In this document: positions 16,187-24,723 of the stretch, piece by piece
How positions within the stretch are numbered: the first letter of the stretch is position 1
Layout of the letters: every line of letters starts with the position of its first letter
IMG/VR virus record: IMGVR_UViG_3300048925_000559
Location: 1-29,670 of that record
Length of the DNA: 29,670 bases
Source of the DNA: a virus
Reading direction: 5' to 3' (one strand)
Made by a program: the position numbers and the translations under genes
Notes under the pieces: generated by a model
What the model was told of the DNA's origin: nothing
Seen by the model: only the letters and a program-made list of their open reading frames with translations
Databases searched by the model: none

Positions 16187-19100
16187 ATGGCCGGCTGGTA
16201 TCGCCAAGGCACCGTCGCCCTGACCCCCGGATCGGCCGCCGTCGCCGGCGCCGGCACCATGTGGATGGGCGTCGTGCGTCCGGGCTCCGCCTTCACCACC
16301 GACGGCAGGACGCTCTACGAGATCCGCGAGGTCGCCAACGACCGCACGTTGACCCTCGACCGCCCCTGGGAGGGCGAGACGGTGGCGGCGTCCGCCTATG
16401 CCGTCATCGCCGCGTCGGCGACCCTGTCCAACGCCGAACTGGCCGGCGAGATCGCGGCGATGGTCGCGAAATGGGCGGTGCGCGAGGACCAGTACGACGA
16501 CTGGCTGGGCGGCTCCCCGAACGGCGGCCCGAATGCCGACGGCAAATATCCGCTGACCGACAGCAAGGGCGTCACCCGTCTGGTCGAAAGCCCGGCCCGC
16601 CTGCTCCAGCTCCTCGACGACGGGGTGGTGGAGCATGCCGCGCAGATCATTGCCGCCATCGAGGATGACGTGGCGACGGCACGGCAGGCCGCCACTGCCG
16701 CCACGGCGGCGATGACGGCCGTCGGCGCCGACCGGCAGGCCGTGGCGCAAGCCGCCGCGACCGTCGCTGCGCAGACCGGCGAAAGCAGCGCCGCCGTCGC
16801 GACCGCGACCGCCCAGGCGGCCATCGCCGTCCAGCGCGCCGATGAGGCCGCCGACAGCGCCGCTGCCGCGGCCGGGCTGGAGGCGTCCGCCACCGCGGCG
16901 CTTGCCGCCGTGGAAACCGCACGCGACATCGTGCTGGAGGCGCGGACCGAAGCCGGCACGGCGGCGACCGGCGCCCTGTCCGCCAGAACGGCGGCCGAGG
17001 TGGCGCGCGACACCGCGACCGCTGCGCGGGATGCCGCCCAACAGGCGCGCGACGCGGCGGTGACGGCACGGACGCAGGCACAGGACTGGGCGGTGAAAAC
17101 CGACGCCCCGGTCTCCGGCAACCTGAAGTCGGCGCTGTCCTACGCCCTGGACGCCGCCTCCCAGGCTTCTGTCGCCACCGGCAAGGCGACGGAAGCCTCC
17201 GGCAGTGCCGTCGCGGCCGCCGCGAGCGCCGCCGCTCTCGACACTGCGGCAACCGCTGCGCAGGCCGCCGCCGGCAATGCGGCGACCGGCGCTCAGACCG
17301 CGACCGCCAAGGCTGCCGCTGCTGCCATCTCCGCCGACACCGCCCGTTCCGCCGCACAGCAGGCGGAAACCGCCGGGACCGGCAGCGCCACGGCCAGGAC
17401 CGCGGCGGAGGCGGCCCGCGACAGCGCGGCCACCGCCATGACGGCGGCGCAGGTCGCCGCCTCCCAGGCCGGCCAGTCGCAGACCAACGCCGCCAACAGC
17501 GCGCAGACGGCGGCAACGGCGGCAGCGGACGCGATCTCGGCCAAGTCCGATGCGACCGCCGCCCGCGATCTGACCGTGGCCGCCCGCACGGAGGCCCAGG
17601 GTGCCCGCGATCTGGCCCAGGCCTTCGCCCAGGGCGCCGTCGGCTATCAACCCAGCCCCGGCGTCTATTCCGCTTTCCATTGGTCGGAGCAGGCCAAGGG
17701 CCATGCCCAGACCGCCGCGACCATCGTCGGCGGCTCCAATTTCGGCATCGTCGGCGACGGCGCCTCGCAGCGCTTCGCCGCCGACAACCCCGGCTCCCTG
17801 CTGAACCTCGTGCAGGCCCCGGGCGGCAAGCTCACCTTCAACCCGGGCAACCACGCGGTCTCCTTCGGCTTCGATGCCACGACGGCGCCAGTGGCGGCAT
17901 CCGGCAACATCACCGCCGGCACCGTGCAGGGAGCGCTGGAGGAGATCGACCACCGGCTGTCCACCCTGTCGCAGGACAGCATCGCCAACGGCGGTGGTTC
18001 GGTTCATGTGACGGAGGACGGAGCGGTCGAGATCGTCCCGGCCGCCGGCCGGACGGCGACCTACAAGGGTGGTGAGCTGCACACGTCCGCGACCGCCTAC
18101 GGCAAGGCGCAGACGGATGCCGCCATCGCCGCCATGATCGCTGCCGGGCAGGCGGCCGGTGCGGCCAGGCTGACGACGCCCCGCACCATCGCCCTGTCGG
18201 GCGGAGTGACCGGCACGGCGACCGCGTTCGACGGCACCCAGAACATCGCCATCCCGGTGACGGCGGTGGCGGCGTCGGCGCTGACCGGCACCATCGACAT
18301 CGCCCGTCTGCCGGCAGGCGCGCTGGAACGCCTGTATCCGGTCGCCAGCGACGCCGAGCGCTTCGCCCTGACCACCGCCCAGGTGCAGAAGGGCGACACG
18401 GTGCAGGTCGGCGGCACCGGCGGCCTGATGTATCTGGTCGTCGACGAAAGCAATCTCGGCAACGCGGCGGGCTACCGGGCCTACACCGCGGCACGCGCTT
18501 CGGCGGTGGACTGGTCCGGGGTGGAGAGCAAGCCGGCTCTGCTGACCGCCCTCGCCTCGTTCGACAACGCTGCCGGCGTGCTGACGCAGACCGGAGCAGG
18601 CACTGCCGCCAAGCGGGCCGTCGGCACGGCAGCGTCGACCGATATTCCGGATCGGGCGGCGGCGGACGGGCGCTATGCCGTGCTGTCCGGACCGACCTTT
18701 ACCGGCACTGTTGCCACCAGTATCGGCACACTCGCCGCCTCCTCCGGCAGCGAGATCATCCACGGAACCCGCTTCAGCGGAAGCGGAGGCGGCAATGGTG
18801 ACAGCTTGATCACCCGCTATCTGCGCACCGGCACCACCACCACAGACTGGAAAACCGGTGCGTGGGAAATCCGCCGCCGGGTCGATGTCACCGATCAGGG
18901 CTTCATGCGCTTCGGTGGCTCGGCCACCCAGCAACTGTCCTGGGGCTTCAACGCTACCGAACGGCTGGCGCTGCCGATCACCGGCAGCCTGACGCTGGAC
19001 GGCCAGACCGTCTGGACGGCGGGCAACGATGGGGCGGGTTCCGGCTGCGACGCCGATCTGCTGGATGGCCTGCAGCCGGCGACGGCGGCGACCGTCAACA

Positions 19101-22100
19101 CCATCGTTCAGCGCGACGGTAGTGGCAACATCCAGGCCAACGGCTTCGGCGGCGCCTATGTCGCGCTGACGTCGGCCAGCCCCAACATGACCATGACGGA
19201 GACGGACGGGGCGACGGACGGCAAGCTCTGGATCAGGGCGGTCAACAACGGCATCCTCACTGACTACATCGCCAACGATGCCAACAACACCGGGGTGACT
19301 TGGCGCACCGTGACCCGCTCCGGTATGTCGATCACCGGCATCGACTACAAAATCACCCCGACCGTCAACGGCGCTCCGTTCAACGCCAACAGCGTCACCA
19401 AGTCGGCAGTCACGGTTCTTCCGGCCACCGGTATCCTCGACGTCCCCGCCAAGTCGATCCTGGCGGTCTACAGCCAGTTCGTCGGCCAGGTCTTTAACGT
19501 CGATTACAACACCGAGGCGCAATACACCCAGGAGAATGCCGCCACCGGCACCGATCAGGTCGGCGGCCAGTTCCAGCTTTACAGCACCGCCGGGGGCGGC
19601 GGGGCCGATGCCGCCACCAAGCTGCTGATCCACGCCGATGGCGCCAATGGCTCGACTGAGATCATCGACGAGCGCGGCATCACGCCGTTCGGCACCCATT
19701 GCGGCTGGTTCGACGGGGCGAGCTGTTGGAAGGTTCCCTCCAGCTACAAGCTGGCCTTCGGTTCTTCCCAGGACTTCACCTACGAATTATGGATTCGACC
19801 GCAGGACGTGGTCAGCCCGCACGTCCTGTTCGACCTGCGCCCCGCCTCCGGCTCGGATCCGACCACAACCCTGCACATCGAGAGCGGTACGTTCCGGCTC
19901 AACACCGCCGGAACGACCACCCGAATCAATGCCGGTAGCGCCGTCGCCGACAGCTGGACCCATGTCGCATATGTGCGGCGCAACAGCACAGGCACCCTCT
20001 ACATCGGCGGCGTTTCCGTCGGGTCGTGGACGGACACGAGCGTCTATGCCAACAGCCCCCTCCACATCGGCGTGTCCGGCTACAACAACACCTCGTTCTT
20101 CCTGGGCTGGATGGATCAGTTCAGGGTGTCCAGGATCGCCCGCTACACCGCCAACTTCACGCCCCCGACCACGGCGTTCGTCACCGATGCCGACACCGTC
20201 CATCTGTTCAGCTTCGACGACGGCCATGGCGGGCAGGTGCTGAAGGACCGCGCCAACAGCGGTCGCCCCGTCCTCCTCGGCGGCAGCGGCGCGGCGATCT
20301 CCAGCGAGCAGGCCAAATTCGGAACCACCAGCTTCAAACTCGGCACAGGCGGATCGTGCGTCGTCGGCTGGGGCAGCACGCCGCAAGCGGATCTCGCCTT
20401 CGGCAACGACAACTTCACCGTCGATTTCTGGTGTTACAAGACCAACACCGGCGACGCCGTGCTGTGGTCGGGCGGCAACAACGCCTATGCCCCGCAGTTG
20501 CGCACCAACGGCGCCGGCGGCGCGATTACCGTCTATCTCAGCACCGACAATGCATCCTGGAACATCGCTGCGGCTAGCACCGGAGCGGTCCCGACGGTCA
20601 ACGCCTGGAACCACATCGCCATCACGCGCAGCGGCACCACCTGCTACGTCTTCCTGAACGGTGCAGTGATCGGCACCTACATGGTCGGGACCGGCTCCTT
20701 CACCATGAACGGCCCCTACCACTATTTCGGCGGCGCCAGCGACAACTCGGCGATCATGGCCGGCCATATCGACGAGGTGCGGATCAAGCGCAGCGAGGCG
20801 GCCTGGATTTCCGCCTTCACCCCGCCGACCGCCGCCTACGCTCCCGACGCTCGCACCGTGCTCCTGCTGCATTTCGATGGCGCGAATGGAGACAGGATGA
20901 CGCTGGACAGCAGCGGGTCGAGCTATGGGATGAATGCGTTCGGGGACAGCGTCACCCCATCGGGCACCGTCACCACCGCGCTGTCGGCAACCTACACCCG
21001 CGCCGGTCACGCGACTTCGATGCCCGGCTATTTCTACTATGGCTTCGCTGGGGCCAGCGGTGCCAACCCCTCCGGCCATCCGCTCTATTTCGGCCCGAAT
21101 ACCAAGCTGTGCCTTGAGGGCTGGTATTACTTCCCGAGCATCCCTGCTGATGGTGTCGGTATCTTCTCGCTGCTCAACTACGGCATCCCCGCCAATAGCA
21201 GCAGTCTTTATTGCCGTATCTACGCCGGTCAGCCAAAGCTCGCGGTGAACGGAAATGAATGGGTAGCCGTTGGCCCGGCAATCACAGCGGGGTGGAATCA
21301 TATTGCCGTGCTGCGCGAAGCGCGCGGCTGGTGTGTCTATACCAACGGCGTTGGCGGCACCATCGCCAATCCGGCCATCAATATCGCCTACCCGGGCGGC
21401 GGCACCGAATGGCGTCTGCAAATCGGCGCCTATGACGGCGGTGTCGGCACCATCGCCGGTTCCGGCGTTATCGACAGTTTCCGCGTCACCAACGGGCAGC
21501 CGCGCTACACCACCAACTTCACGCCGGCCACCCTGGTCAGTGATGACATGACCACTCTGTTCTGGGAGTTCAACGGCGCGGTCGGCCAGAAGTGGGTGAA
21601 GGAGCTGAGCCAAAACACGGCGCTGATCGCTGCCAACGGCAATGCCCGCACGGTGAAGGATGGGGTATGGATCGCGCCCAATTTCGGTAACGGCAACACG
21701 ATGCCGCAAATCGGCACAGGTCAAGCCAAATTCGGAACCGGGTCTGTATATAACGGCGGCTCTGGCTATGCTTGCCAGACCGTTCCGAATGCCTCTTGGA
21801 TGAGCGGATCGGTCGATCTGACAATTGAGGCGTGGGTACGTCCCGAAAACTACTCAAGCTCCCGCATCATCGCACAAAAATGGGGGGCGTCCGATGAGAC
21901 GTGGGCGTTCTACCTCGATACCAACGGATGGCTGAAGTTCCGCTACAAAGGAACAAGCTTCAATAGTGACTTGTACGCTGGCGGCCCGCAAGTCATCCCT
22001 CTGAACACTTTTACGCATGTGGCGGTTACGATCTCTTCTGCCGGGACTGTGGCGTTTTTCGTCAACGGAGCTAAGTTCGGGTACGGGGGGGCCGGTGGCG

Positions 22101-22750
22101 GCACAGCTATGCGGACAGACAGTAGTGGACCGTTGATGCTGCTCGGCTCGACTAACGGCGGTGACTATGGCATCGCTGGCTATGTGGACGAACTTCGCCT
22201 CTCTACCGGAATTCGCTGGAGCGCCTCCTTCACCCCGCCGACCATTCCCTACGGCAGCAGCTACGTCACCGGCCCCTTCTATGTGGCGACGCTCGACAGC
22301 AGCCGCATCGACGTGTCGGACTGGAGCACGATCCATTCGGCGACGATCGCGCAGACCACCCCGCCCGGTACCAGCATCAAGTGGCTGGTCAGCTTCGACG
22401 GCCGGGCGACGTGGCGGAAGTGGGACGGATCGGCCTGGGTTGTCGTGCCCCTCAACAGCGGGGCCAGCATCGACACCAACGGCAACGATTATCTGACCCT
22501 GCAGACTGCCCTCACGAACCTGAACGTCGAAGCCTACAGCACCATCGACTTCGCCTTCTCGCTGAAGACGGCCAACCCGAACTTCTCGCCCAGCGTCGAT
22601 GCGGTGACTCTGGCGCGGGACGAGTACGAACTCGGGGCCGCCAAGATCGACTACACGATCAAGCGCAACGGTGCGGCCGGGGCCGAAATCCACCGCATCA
22701 CCAACCTGAAGCCCTACCCGGTCAACGTCGTCTACGACTACGTCGCCTGA
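16187..22750 (+). CDS. Giant tail fibre with Ala-rich coiled coil and four LamG-like domains
   Basis: The 2187-residue protein is preceded by GAGGAG and starts 1 bp after the previous stop. Residues 1-155 form a probable tail-attachment region (MAGWYRQGTVALTPGSAAVA, WEGETVAASAYAVIAASATL). Residues 159-485 are a very Ala-rich heptad region (repeats such as ARTAAEVARDTATAARDAAQ), a long trimeric stalk. Residues about 490-1140 are beta-rich, with phage-fibre-like motifs (RAAADGRYAVLSGPTFTGTV, TVWTAGNDGAGSGCDADLLD). Residues about 1143-2018 hold four tandem LamG/concanavalin-type domains with repeated WNHIA or WTHVA, DEVRI and FTPPT motifs. A C-terminal domain of about 165 residues follows. It should bind a target-cell surface glycan or protein. 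The C-terminus shows no recognisable intramolecular chaperone. Confidence 0.9.
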   Translation: MAGWYRQGTVALTPGSAAVAGAGTMWMGVVRPGSAFTTDGRTLYEIREVANDRTLTLDRPWEGETVAASAYAVIAASATLSNAELAGEIAAMVAKWAVREDQYDDWLGGSPNGGPNADGKYPLTDSKGVTRLVESPARLLQLLDDGVVEHAAQIIAAIEDDVATARQAATAATAAMTAVGADRQAVAQAAATVAAQTGESSAAVATATAQAAIAVQRADEAADSAAAAAGLEASATAALAAVETARDIVLEARTEAGTAATGALSARTAAEVARDTATAARDAAQQARDAAVTARTQAQDWAVKTDAPVSGNLKSALSYALDAASQASVATGKATEASGSAVAAAASAAALDTAATAAQAAAGNAATGAQTATAKAAAAAISADTARSAAQQAETAGTGSATARTAAEAARDSAATAMTAAQVAASQAGQSQTNAANSAQTAATAAADAISAKSDATAARDLTVAARTEAQGARDLAQAFAQGAVGYQPSPGVYSAFHWSEQAKGHAQTAATIVGGSNFGIVGDGASQRFAADNPGSLLNLVQAPGGKLTFNPGNHAVSFGFDATTAPVAASGNITAGTVQGALEEIDHRLSTLSQDSIANGGGSVHVTEDGAVEIVPAAGRTATYKGGELHTSATAYGKAQTDAAIAAMIAAGQAAGAARLTTPRTIALSGGVTGTATAFDGTQNIAIPVTAVAASALTGTIDIARLPAGALERLYPVASDAERFALTTAQVQKGDTVQVGGTGGLMYLVVDESNLGNAAGYRAYTAARASAVDWSGVESKPALLTALASFDNAAGVLTQTGAGTAAKRAVGTAASTDIPDRAAADGRYAVLSGPTFTGTVATSIGTLAASSGSEIIHGTRFSGSGGGNGDSLITRYLRTGTTTTDWKTGAWEIRRRVDVTDQGFMRFGGSATQQLSWGFNATERLALPITGSLTLDGQTVWTAGNDGAGSGCDADLLDGLQPATAATVNTIVQRDGSGNIQANGFGGAYVALTSASPNMTMTETDGATDGKLWIRAVNNGILTDYIANDANNTGVTWRTVTRSGMSITGIDYKITPTVNGAPFNANSVTKSAVTVLPATGILDVPAKSILAVYSQFVGQVFNVDYNTEAQYTQENAATGTDQVGGQFQLYSTAGGGGADAATKLLIHADGANGSTEIIDERGITPFGTHCGWFDGASCWKVPSSYKLAFGSSQDFTYELWIRPQDVVSPHVLFDLRPASGSDPTTTLHIESGTFRLNTAGTTTRINAGSAVADSWTHVAYVRRNSTGTLYIGGVSVGSWTDTSVYANSPLHIGVSGYNNTSFFLGWMDQFRVSRIARYTANFTPPTTAFVTDADTVHLFSFDDGHGGQVLKDRANSGRPVLLGGSGAAISSEQAKFGTTSFKLGTGGSCVVGWGSTPQADLAFGNDNFTVDFWCYKTNTGDAVLWSGGNNAYAPQLRTNGAGGAITVYLSTDNASWNIAAASTGAVPTVNAWNHIAITRSGTTCYVFLNGAVIGTYMVGTGSFTMNGPYHYFGGASDNSAIMAGHIDEVRIKRSEAAWISAFTPPTAAYAPDARTVLLLHFDGANGDRMTLDSSGSSYGMNAFGDSVTPSGTVTTALSATYTRAGHATSMPGYFYYGFAGASGANPSGHPLYFGPNTKLCLEGWYYFPSIPADGVGIFSLLNYGIPANSSSLYCRIYAGQPKLAVNGNEWVAVGPAITAGWNHIAVLREARGWCVYTNGVGGTIANPAINIAYPGGGTEWRLQIGAYDGGVGTIAGSGVIDSFRVTNGQPRYTTNFTPATLVSDDMTTLFWEFNGAVGQKWVKELSQNTALIAANGNARTVKDGVWIAPNFGNGNTMPQIGTGQAKFGTGSVYNGGSGYACQTVPNASWMSGSVDLTIEAWVRPENYSSSRIIAQKWGASDETWAFYLDTNGWLKFRYKGTSFNSDLYAGGPQVIPLNTFTHVAVTISSAGTVAFFVNGAKFGYGGAGGGTAMRTDSSGPLMLLGSTNGGDYGIAGYVDELRLSTGIRWSASFTPPTIPYGSSYVTGPFYVATLDSSRIDVSDWSTIHSATIAQTTPPGTSIKWLVSFDGRATWRKWDGSAWVVVPLNSGASIDTNGNDYLTLQTALTNLNVEAYSTIDFAFSLKTANPNFSPSVDAVTLARDEYELGAAKIDYTIKRNGAAGAEIHRITNLKPYPVNVVYDYVA
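19613..22250 (+). repeat. Four tandem LamG-like domain repeats in the fibre
   Basis: The protein-level units begin near 19613, 20230, 20890 and 21600. Each has an ELWIRP, DFWCYK, EGWYYF or EAWVRP strand, a W-x-H-[IV]-A strand and a DEVR-, DSFR- or DQFR-type strand. Each ends in a junction near FTPPT followed by a T-V-x-L-L/F-x-F-D segment. The units are diverged at DNA level. The third and fourth have visibly more A and T than the rest of the gene. Confidence 0.75.
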
Positions 22751-22757
22751 CGCGGGC

Positions 22758-22781
22758 GGTCCCGGGGCCATCCCCGGGACC
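22758..22781 (+). terminator. Perfect GC hairpin after the fibre gene
   Basis: GGTCCCGGGG (22758-22767) and CCCCGGGACC (22772-22781) pair perfectly over 10 bp with a 4-nt loop, 7 bp after the fibre stop. No U-tract follows. It probably reduces readthrough into the lysozyme gene or stabilises the long upstream mRNA. The remainder of 22751-22897 holds no gene. Confidence 0.5.
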
Positions 22782-22897
22782 TGCTCCCGATCCGGTGGAA
22801 CGCTGCCGCCCCGACGGTCCCGGCAACGCTCCGCCGGATCCGTTCTTCCCCTGTCTCCTCACCCACCGGCCCACCTATCGCCCGGGAGTCCCGATCC

Positions 22898-23404
22898 ATG
22901 CCCGATCCGATCTGCAAGGCCGCCATCGACCTTGTGAAACATTTCGAAGGCCTGTCGCTCAAAGCCTATCTCTGCCCGGCCGGCATCCCGACCATCGGCT
23001 ATGGCCACACCGCCGGGGTGACGCTCGGGCAGAGCATCACCGCCGCAAGGGCCGAAACGCTGCTGTCCCGCGACCTCGCCGCCGCTGCGGCCGTGGTCGA
23101 CAGGCTGGTGGCGGTGCCGCTGAATGGCGGGCAGCGCGGCGCGCTCGCCAGCTTCGTCTTCAATCTGGGGCGAAGCAACTTCCAATCCTCGACCCTGCTG
23201 GAGCGGCTCAACATGGGAGACCATGAGGGGGCTGCCACCGAGTTCGGCCGCTGGGTCTACGCCACCGTCAATGGCAGGAAAACCCAGCTTCCGGGCCTGG
23301 TGAAGCGCCGGGAGGCCGAGGCCCTGCTGTTCCGCCGCAATCTTTTCCTGACCAGGATCGCCGCGGCCGATCCGATGCCGCAGGCCCTCGACGATCCTGC
23401 GTGA
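22898..23404 (+). CDS. GH24 phage-type lysozyme (endolysin)
   Basis: The 168-residue protein is preceded by GGGAG at good spacing. It has the GH24 active-site block HFEGLSLKAYLCPAGIPTIG followed by YGHT, with catalytic E17 and T32. At the T4 Asp20 position there is Cys26, a variant common in this family and compatible with activity. The GGQRGALASFVFNLG and LPGLVKRREAEALLF segments are also typical. It cleaves N-acetylmuramic acid-N-acetylglucosamine bonds in peptidoglycan. No signal peptide, SAR anchor, adjacent holin or spanin gene was found, so release to the periplasm needs a factor elsewhere. In a tailocin it would lyse the producer to free particles. Confidence 0.92.
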   Translation: MPDPICKAAIDLVKHFEGLSLKAYLCPAGIPTIGYGHTAGVTLGQSITAARAETLLSRDLAAAAAVVDRLVAVPLNGGQRGALASFVFNLGRSNFQSSTLLERLNMGDHEGAATEFGRWVYATVNGRKTQLPGLVKRREAEALLFRRNLFLTRIAAADPMPQALDDPA

Positions 23405-23469
23405 TCCTTTGCCTTCCCCTGGTCCCCCGGTCTGGCCATCGATCCGGAGCGCCGAAGACCAACCGCCGG

Positions 23470-24381
23470 CTACGCGCTCTCCGGCTTTCGCACCATCCCC
23501 TGATCCCGGGCGCGATCCAACAGGTTCTTCACCGACGACCGGCTCCAGCGCAGGCCGCCGCGCGGCGTGCGCTGCCCCATGCTTTGCAGCCGGCGCGCGA
23601 TGCCAGCGAGCGTAATGCCGGGCTCGACCCGCGCCAGCCCCGCCACCATCAGCACGAGGTCGTTGCTGTCGACCCGCTTGGGCGCCGCATCGAGAAGGTT
23701 CTGACGAACCAGCCCCGCTGCGGCCAGCCGGCGGACGGCGCGGATCAGGCTGTTGGGAGTCCATGGCTTGCGATCCCACGGCCGGGTCCGCCCCTGCGCC
23801 TTCAATGCCCGGACGACCTGATCCCATGGTGCCGTCGGGCGCAGAGCCTCTACGGTCGGCAGGAACTCCTGGGCGTGCGCGACAACCAGCTCGTCGCGAG
23901 CGGCCTCGCGGCCCTGCCGTGCCTTTTCCAGCGCCGCCGGGTCCCGTCGGCGCAGGCCGGGATTGCCGGGCACCTTCCCCCTGGCCACCGCGGCCCTGAG
24001 CCCGGCGATCGAGCGCTCGCGGATCAATGCCCGTTCCAACTCGGCCGCGGCACCAAGAACCTGGAGGGCAAAGCGCCCCTGCGGGCTGGTGGTGTCGATC
24101 GGGTCGCTCAGCGACTTGAAGGCGACACCGCGCTGCCCCAGCCCGTCGATCACCTCCAGCAGATGGAACAGCGACCGTGCCAGCCGGTCGATGCGCGCCA
24201 CCACCAGCGTGTCGCCTTTCCTCAGGCTGGCGAGCGCCTTGGCCAGCACCGGCCGGTCACGGTCGCCACCCGAGGCATGCTCCTCGAAGATGACCGTGCA
24301 GCCGGCTTGCCGCAGGGCGAGCAGCTGGGAGTCGGTGGATTGGTCTTCGGTGGAGACGCGGGCGTAGGCGACGAGGGCCAT
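23470..24381 (-). CDS. Serine recombinase (resolvase/invertase family) with long C-terminus
   Basis: The 303-residue protein starts at ATG 24381, with AGGA 9 nt upstream; longer in-frame starts (24453, 24540) add sequence unlike the family. The N-terminal resolvase domain (1 to about 140) has R8 and catalytic S10 in YARVSTEDQ, VARIDRLARS with arginines 63, 66 and 69, and the ELERALIRERSIAGL helix. The C-terminal half is longer than in Hin/Gin invertases. It holds two similar winged-helix-like units, WTPNSLIRAVRRLAAAGLV and WSRSSVKNLLDRARDQGMV, each preceded by a G-x-R-x-P segment. It could resolve, invert or integrate DNA. It is convergent with the tail locus (65 bp between stops), and whether it acts on the fibre gene is unknown. 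Confidence 0.88.
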   Translation of the reverse strand: MALVAYARVSTEDQSTDSQLLALRQAGCTVIFEEHASGGDRDRPVLAKALASLRKGDTLVVARIDRLARSLFHLLEVIDGLGQRGVAFKSLSDPIDTTSPQGRFALQVLGAAAELERALIRERSIAGLRAAVARGKVPGNPGLRRRDPAALEKARQGREAARDELVVAHAQEFLPTVEALRPTAPWDQVVRALKAQGRTRPWDRKPWTPNSLIRAVRRLAAAGLVRQNLLDAAPKRVDSNDLVLMVAGLARVEPGITLAGIARRLQSMGQRTPRGGLRWSRSSVKNLLDRARDQGMVRKPESA

Positions 24382-24723
24382 CGGGATGTCCTGGGCATTC
24401 TGGGCGGAGACGCACCTGTCGGTCTCTTTGTACAGAATATAAGTCGATTCCATCCACCCGGATGAACATCGATGCAGGATGCGAAGGTGGGAAACTGCCC
24501 CGGATTGCGGCCCCGGAATCCCGTCTTCTGGTTCCGGCATTCGGTGCGCGACAAAAGGCCAGGATCACCGGGGGCCGGGGCGACGCCAGCGTGAGCACCG
24601 ACTCCCGAGCGTTGATGCACCGCGCGGAAGCCCTTGGAATGGCCCGTTTCCGACATCGGGTGCATTGGACAGGTTTCCGCTTTTCCAATATCAAACATCG
24701 ATAACTAACTGGTATATATAAAT
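24382..24723. promoter_or_regulatory. Divergent intergenic region with a possible plus-strand promoter
   Basis: About 342 bp separate two divergent starts; no gene is evident. The last 50 bp before 24724 are AT-rich. A loose sigma-70 pair is TTGGAC (24665-24670) and TATCAA (24689-24694) with an 18-bp spacer, reading plus. The promoter of the recombinase should lie in the left part of the region but could not be picked out. Confidence 0.35.

Larger units (their letters stand above)
6069..23404 (+). mobile_element. Headless lambda-type phage tail locus, candidate F-type tailocin
   Basis: All genes between these positions are on the plus strand and tightly packed. In order they are tail terminator, tube, G/T chaperones, tape measure, M, L, K, I-J, two small proteins, fibre and lysozyme. 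This is the tail module order of lambda-like siphophages and of F-type pyocins. No terminase, portal, capsid, protease, replication or integrase gene lies inside, and unrelated host-type genes adjoin both sides. The serine recombinase at 23470 might mark the right boundary. No flanking direct repeat was found by eye. A decayed prophage gives the same picture if head genes were deleted, but every tail frame here is open. Confidence 0.7.

Noticed and set aside
16661-17640. CRISPR-like or satellite DNA array suggested by the repetitive GCC/GCG sequence
   Set aside because: There is no fixed repeat-spacer period; the pattern reflects Ala-rich heptads in the fibre stalk.
15983-19699. Very long minus-strand open frame (about 1238 codons) opposite the fibre gene
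   Set aside because: It is antisense to the Ala-rich and beta-rich fibre regions; the GC-rich codon pattern removes stops from that frame. The product is Gly/Arg-rich with no motif.
6069-23404. Gene transfer agent tail module
   Set aside because: RcGTA-type clusters carry capsid, portal and terminase next to the tail and use a different set of tip proteins. Here the tip proteins are lambda M-L-K-I-J types and head genes are absent. A split GTA cannot be fully excluded from one window.
6069-23404. R-type (contractile) tailocin or type VI secretion-like system
   Set aside because: No sheath, baseplate wedge, spike or AAA+ ATPase gene is present; the tube and tip proteins are of the siphophage type.
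23401-24465. Plus-strand open frame of about 354 codons opposite the recombinase
   Set aside because: The recombinase on the other strand has intact catalytic motifs; this frame is Arg/Pro/Gln-rich noise.
5800-24500. Attachment-site direct repeats or a tRNA integration target flanking the tail block
   Set aside because: No tRNA gene and no matching flanking repeat could be seen by eye; a computed repeat search would be needed to rule out short ones.
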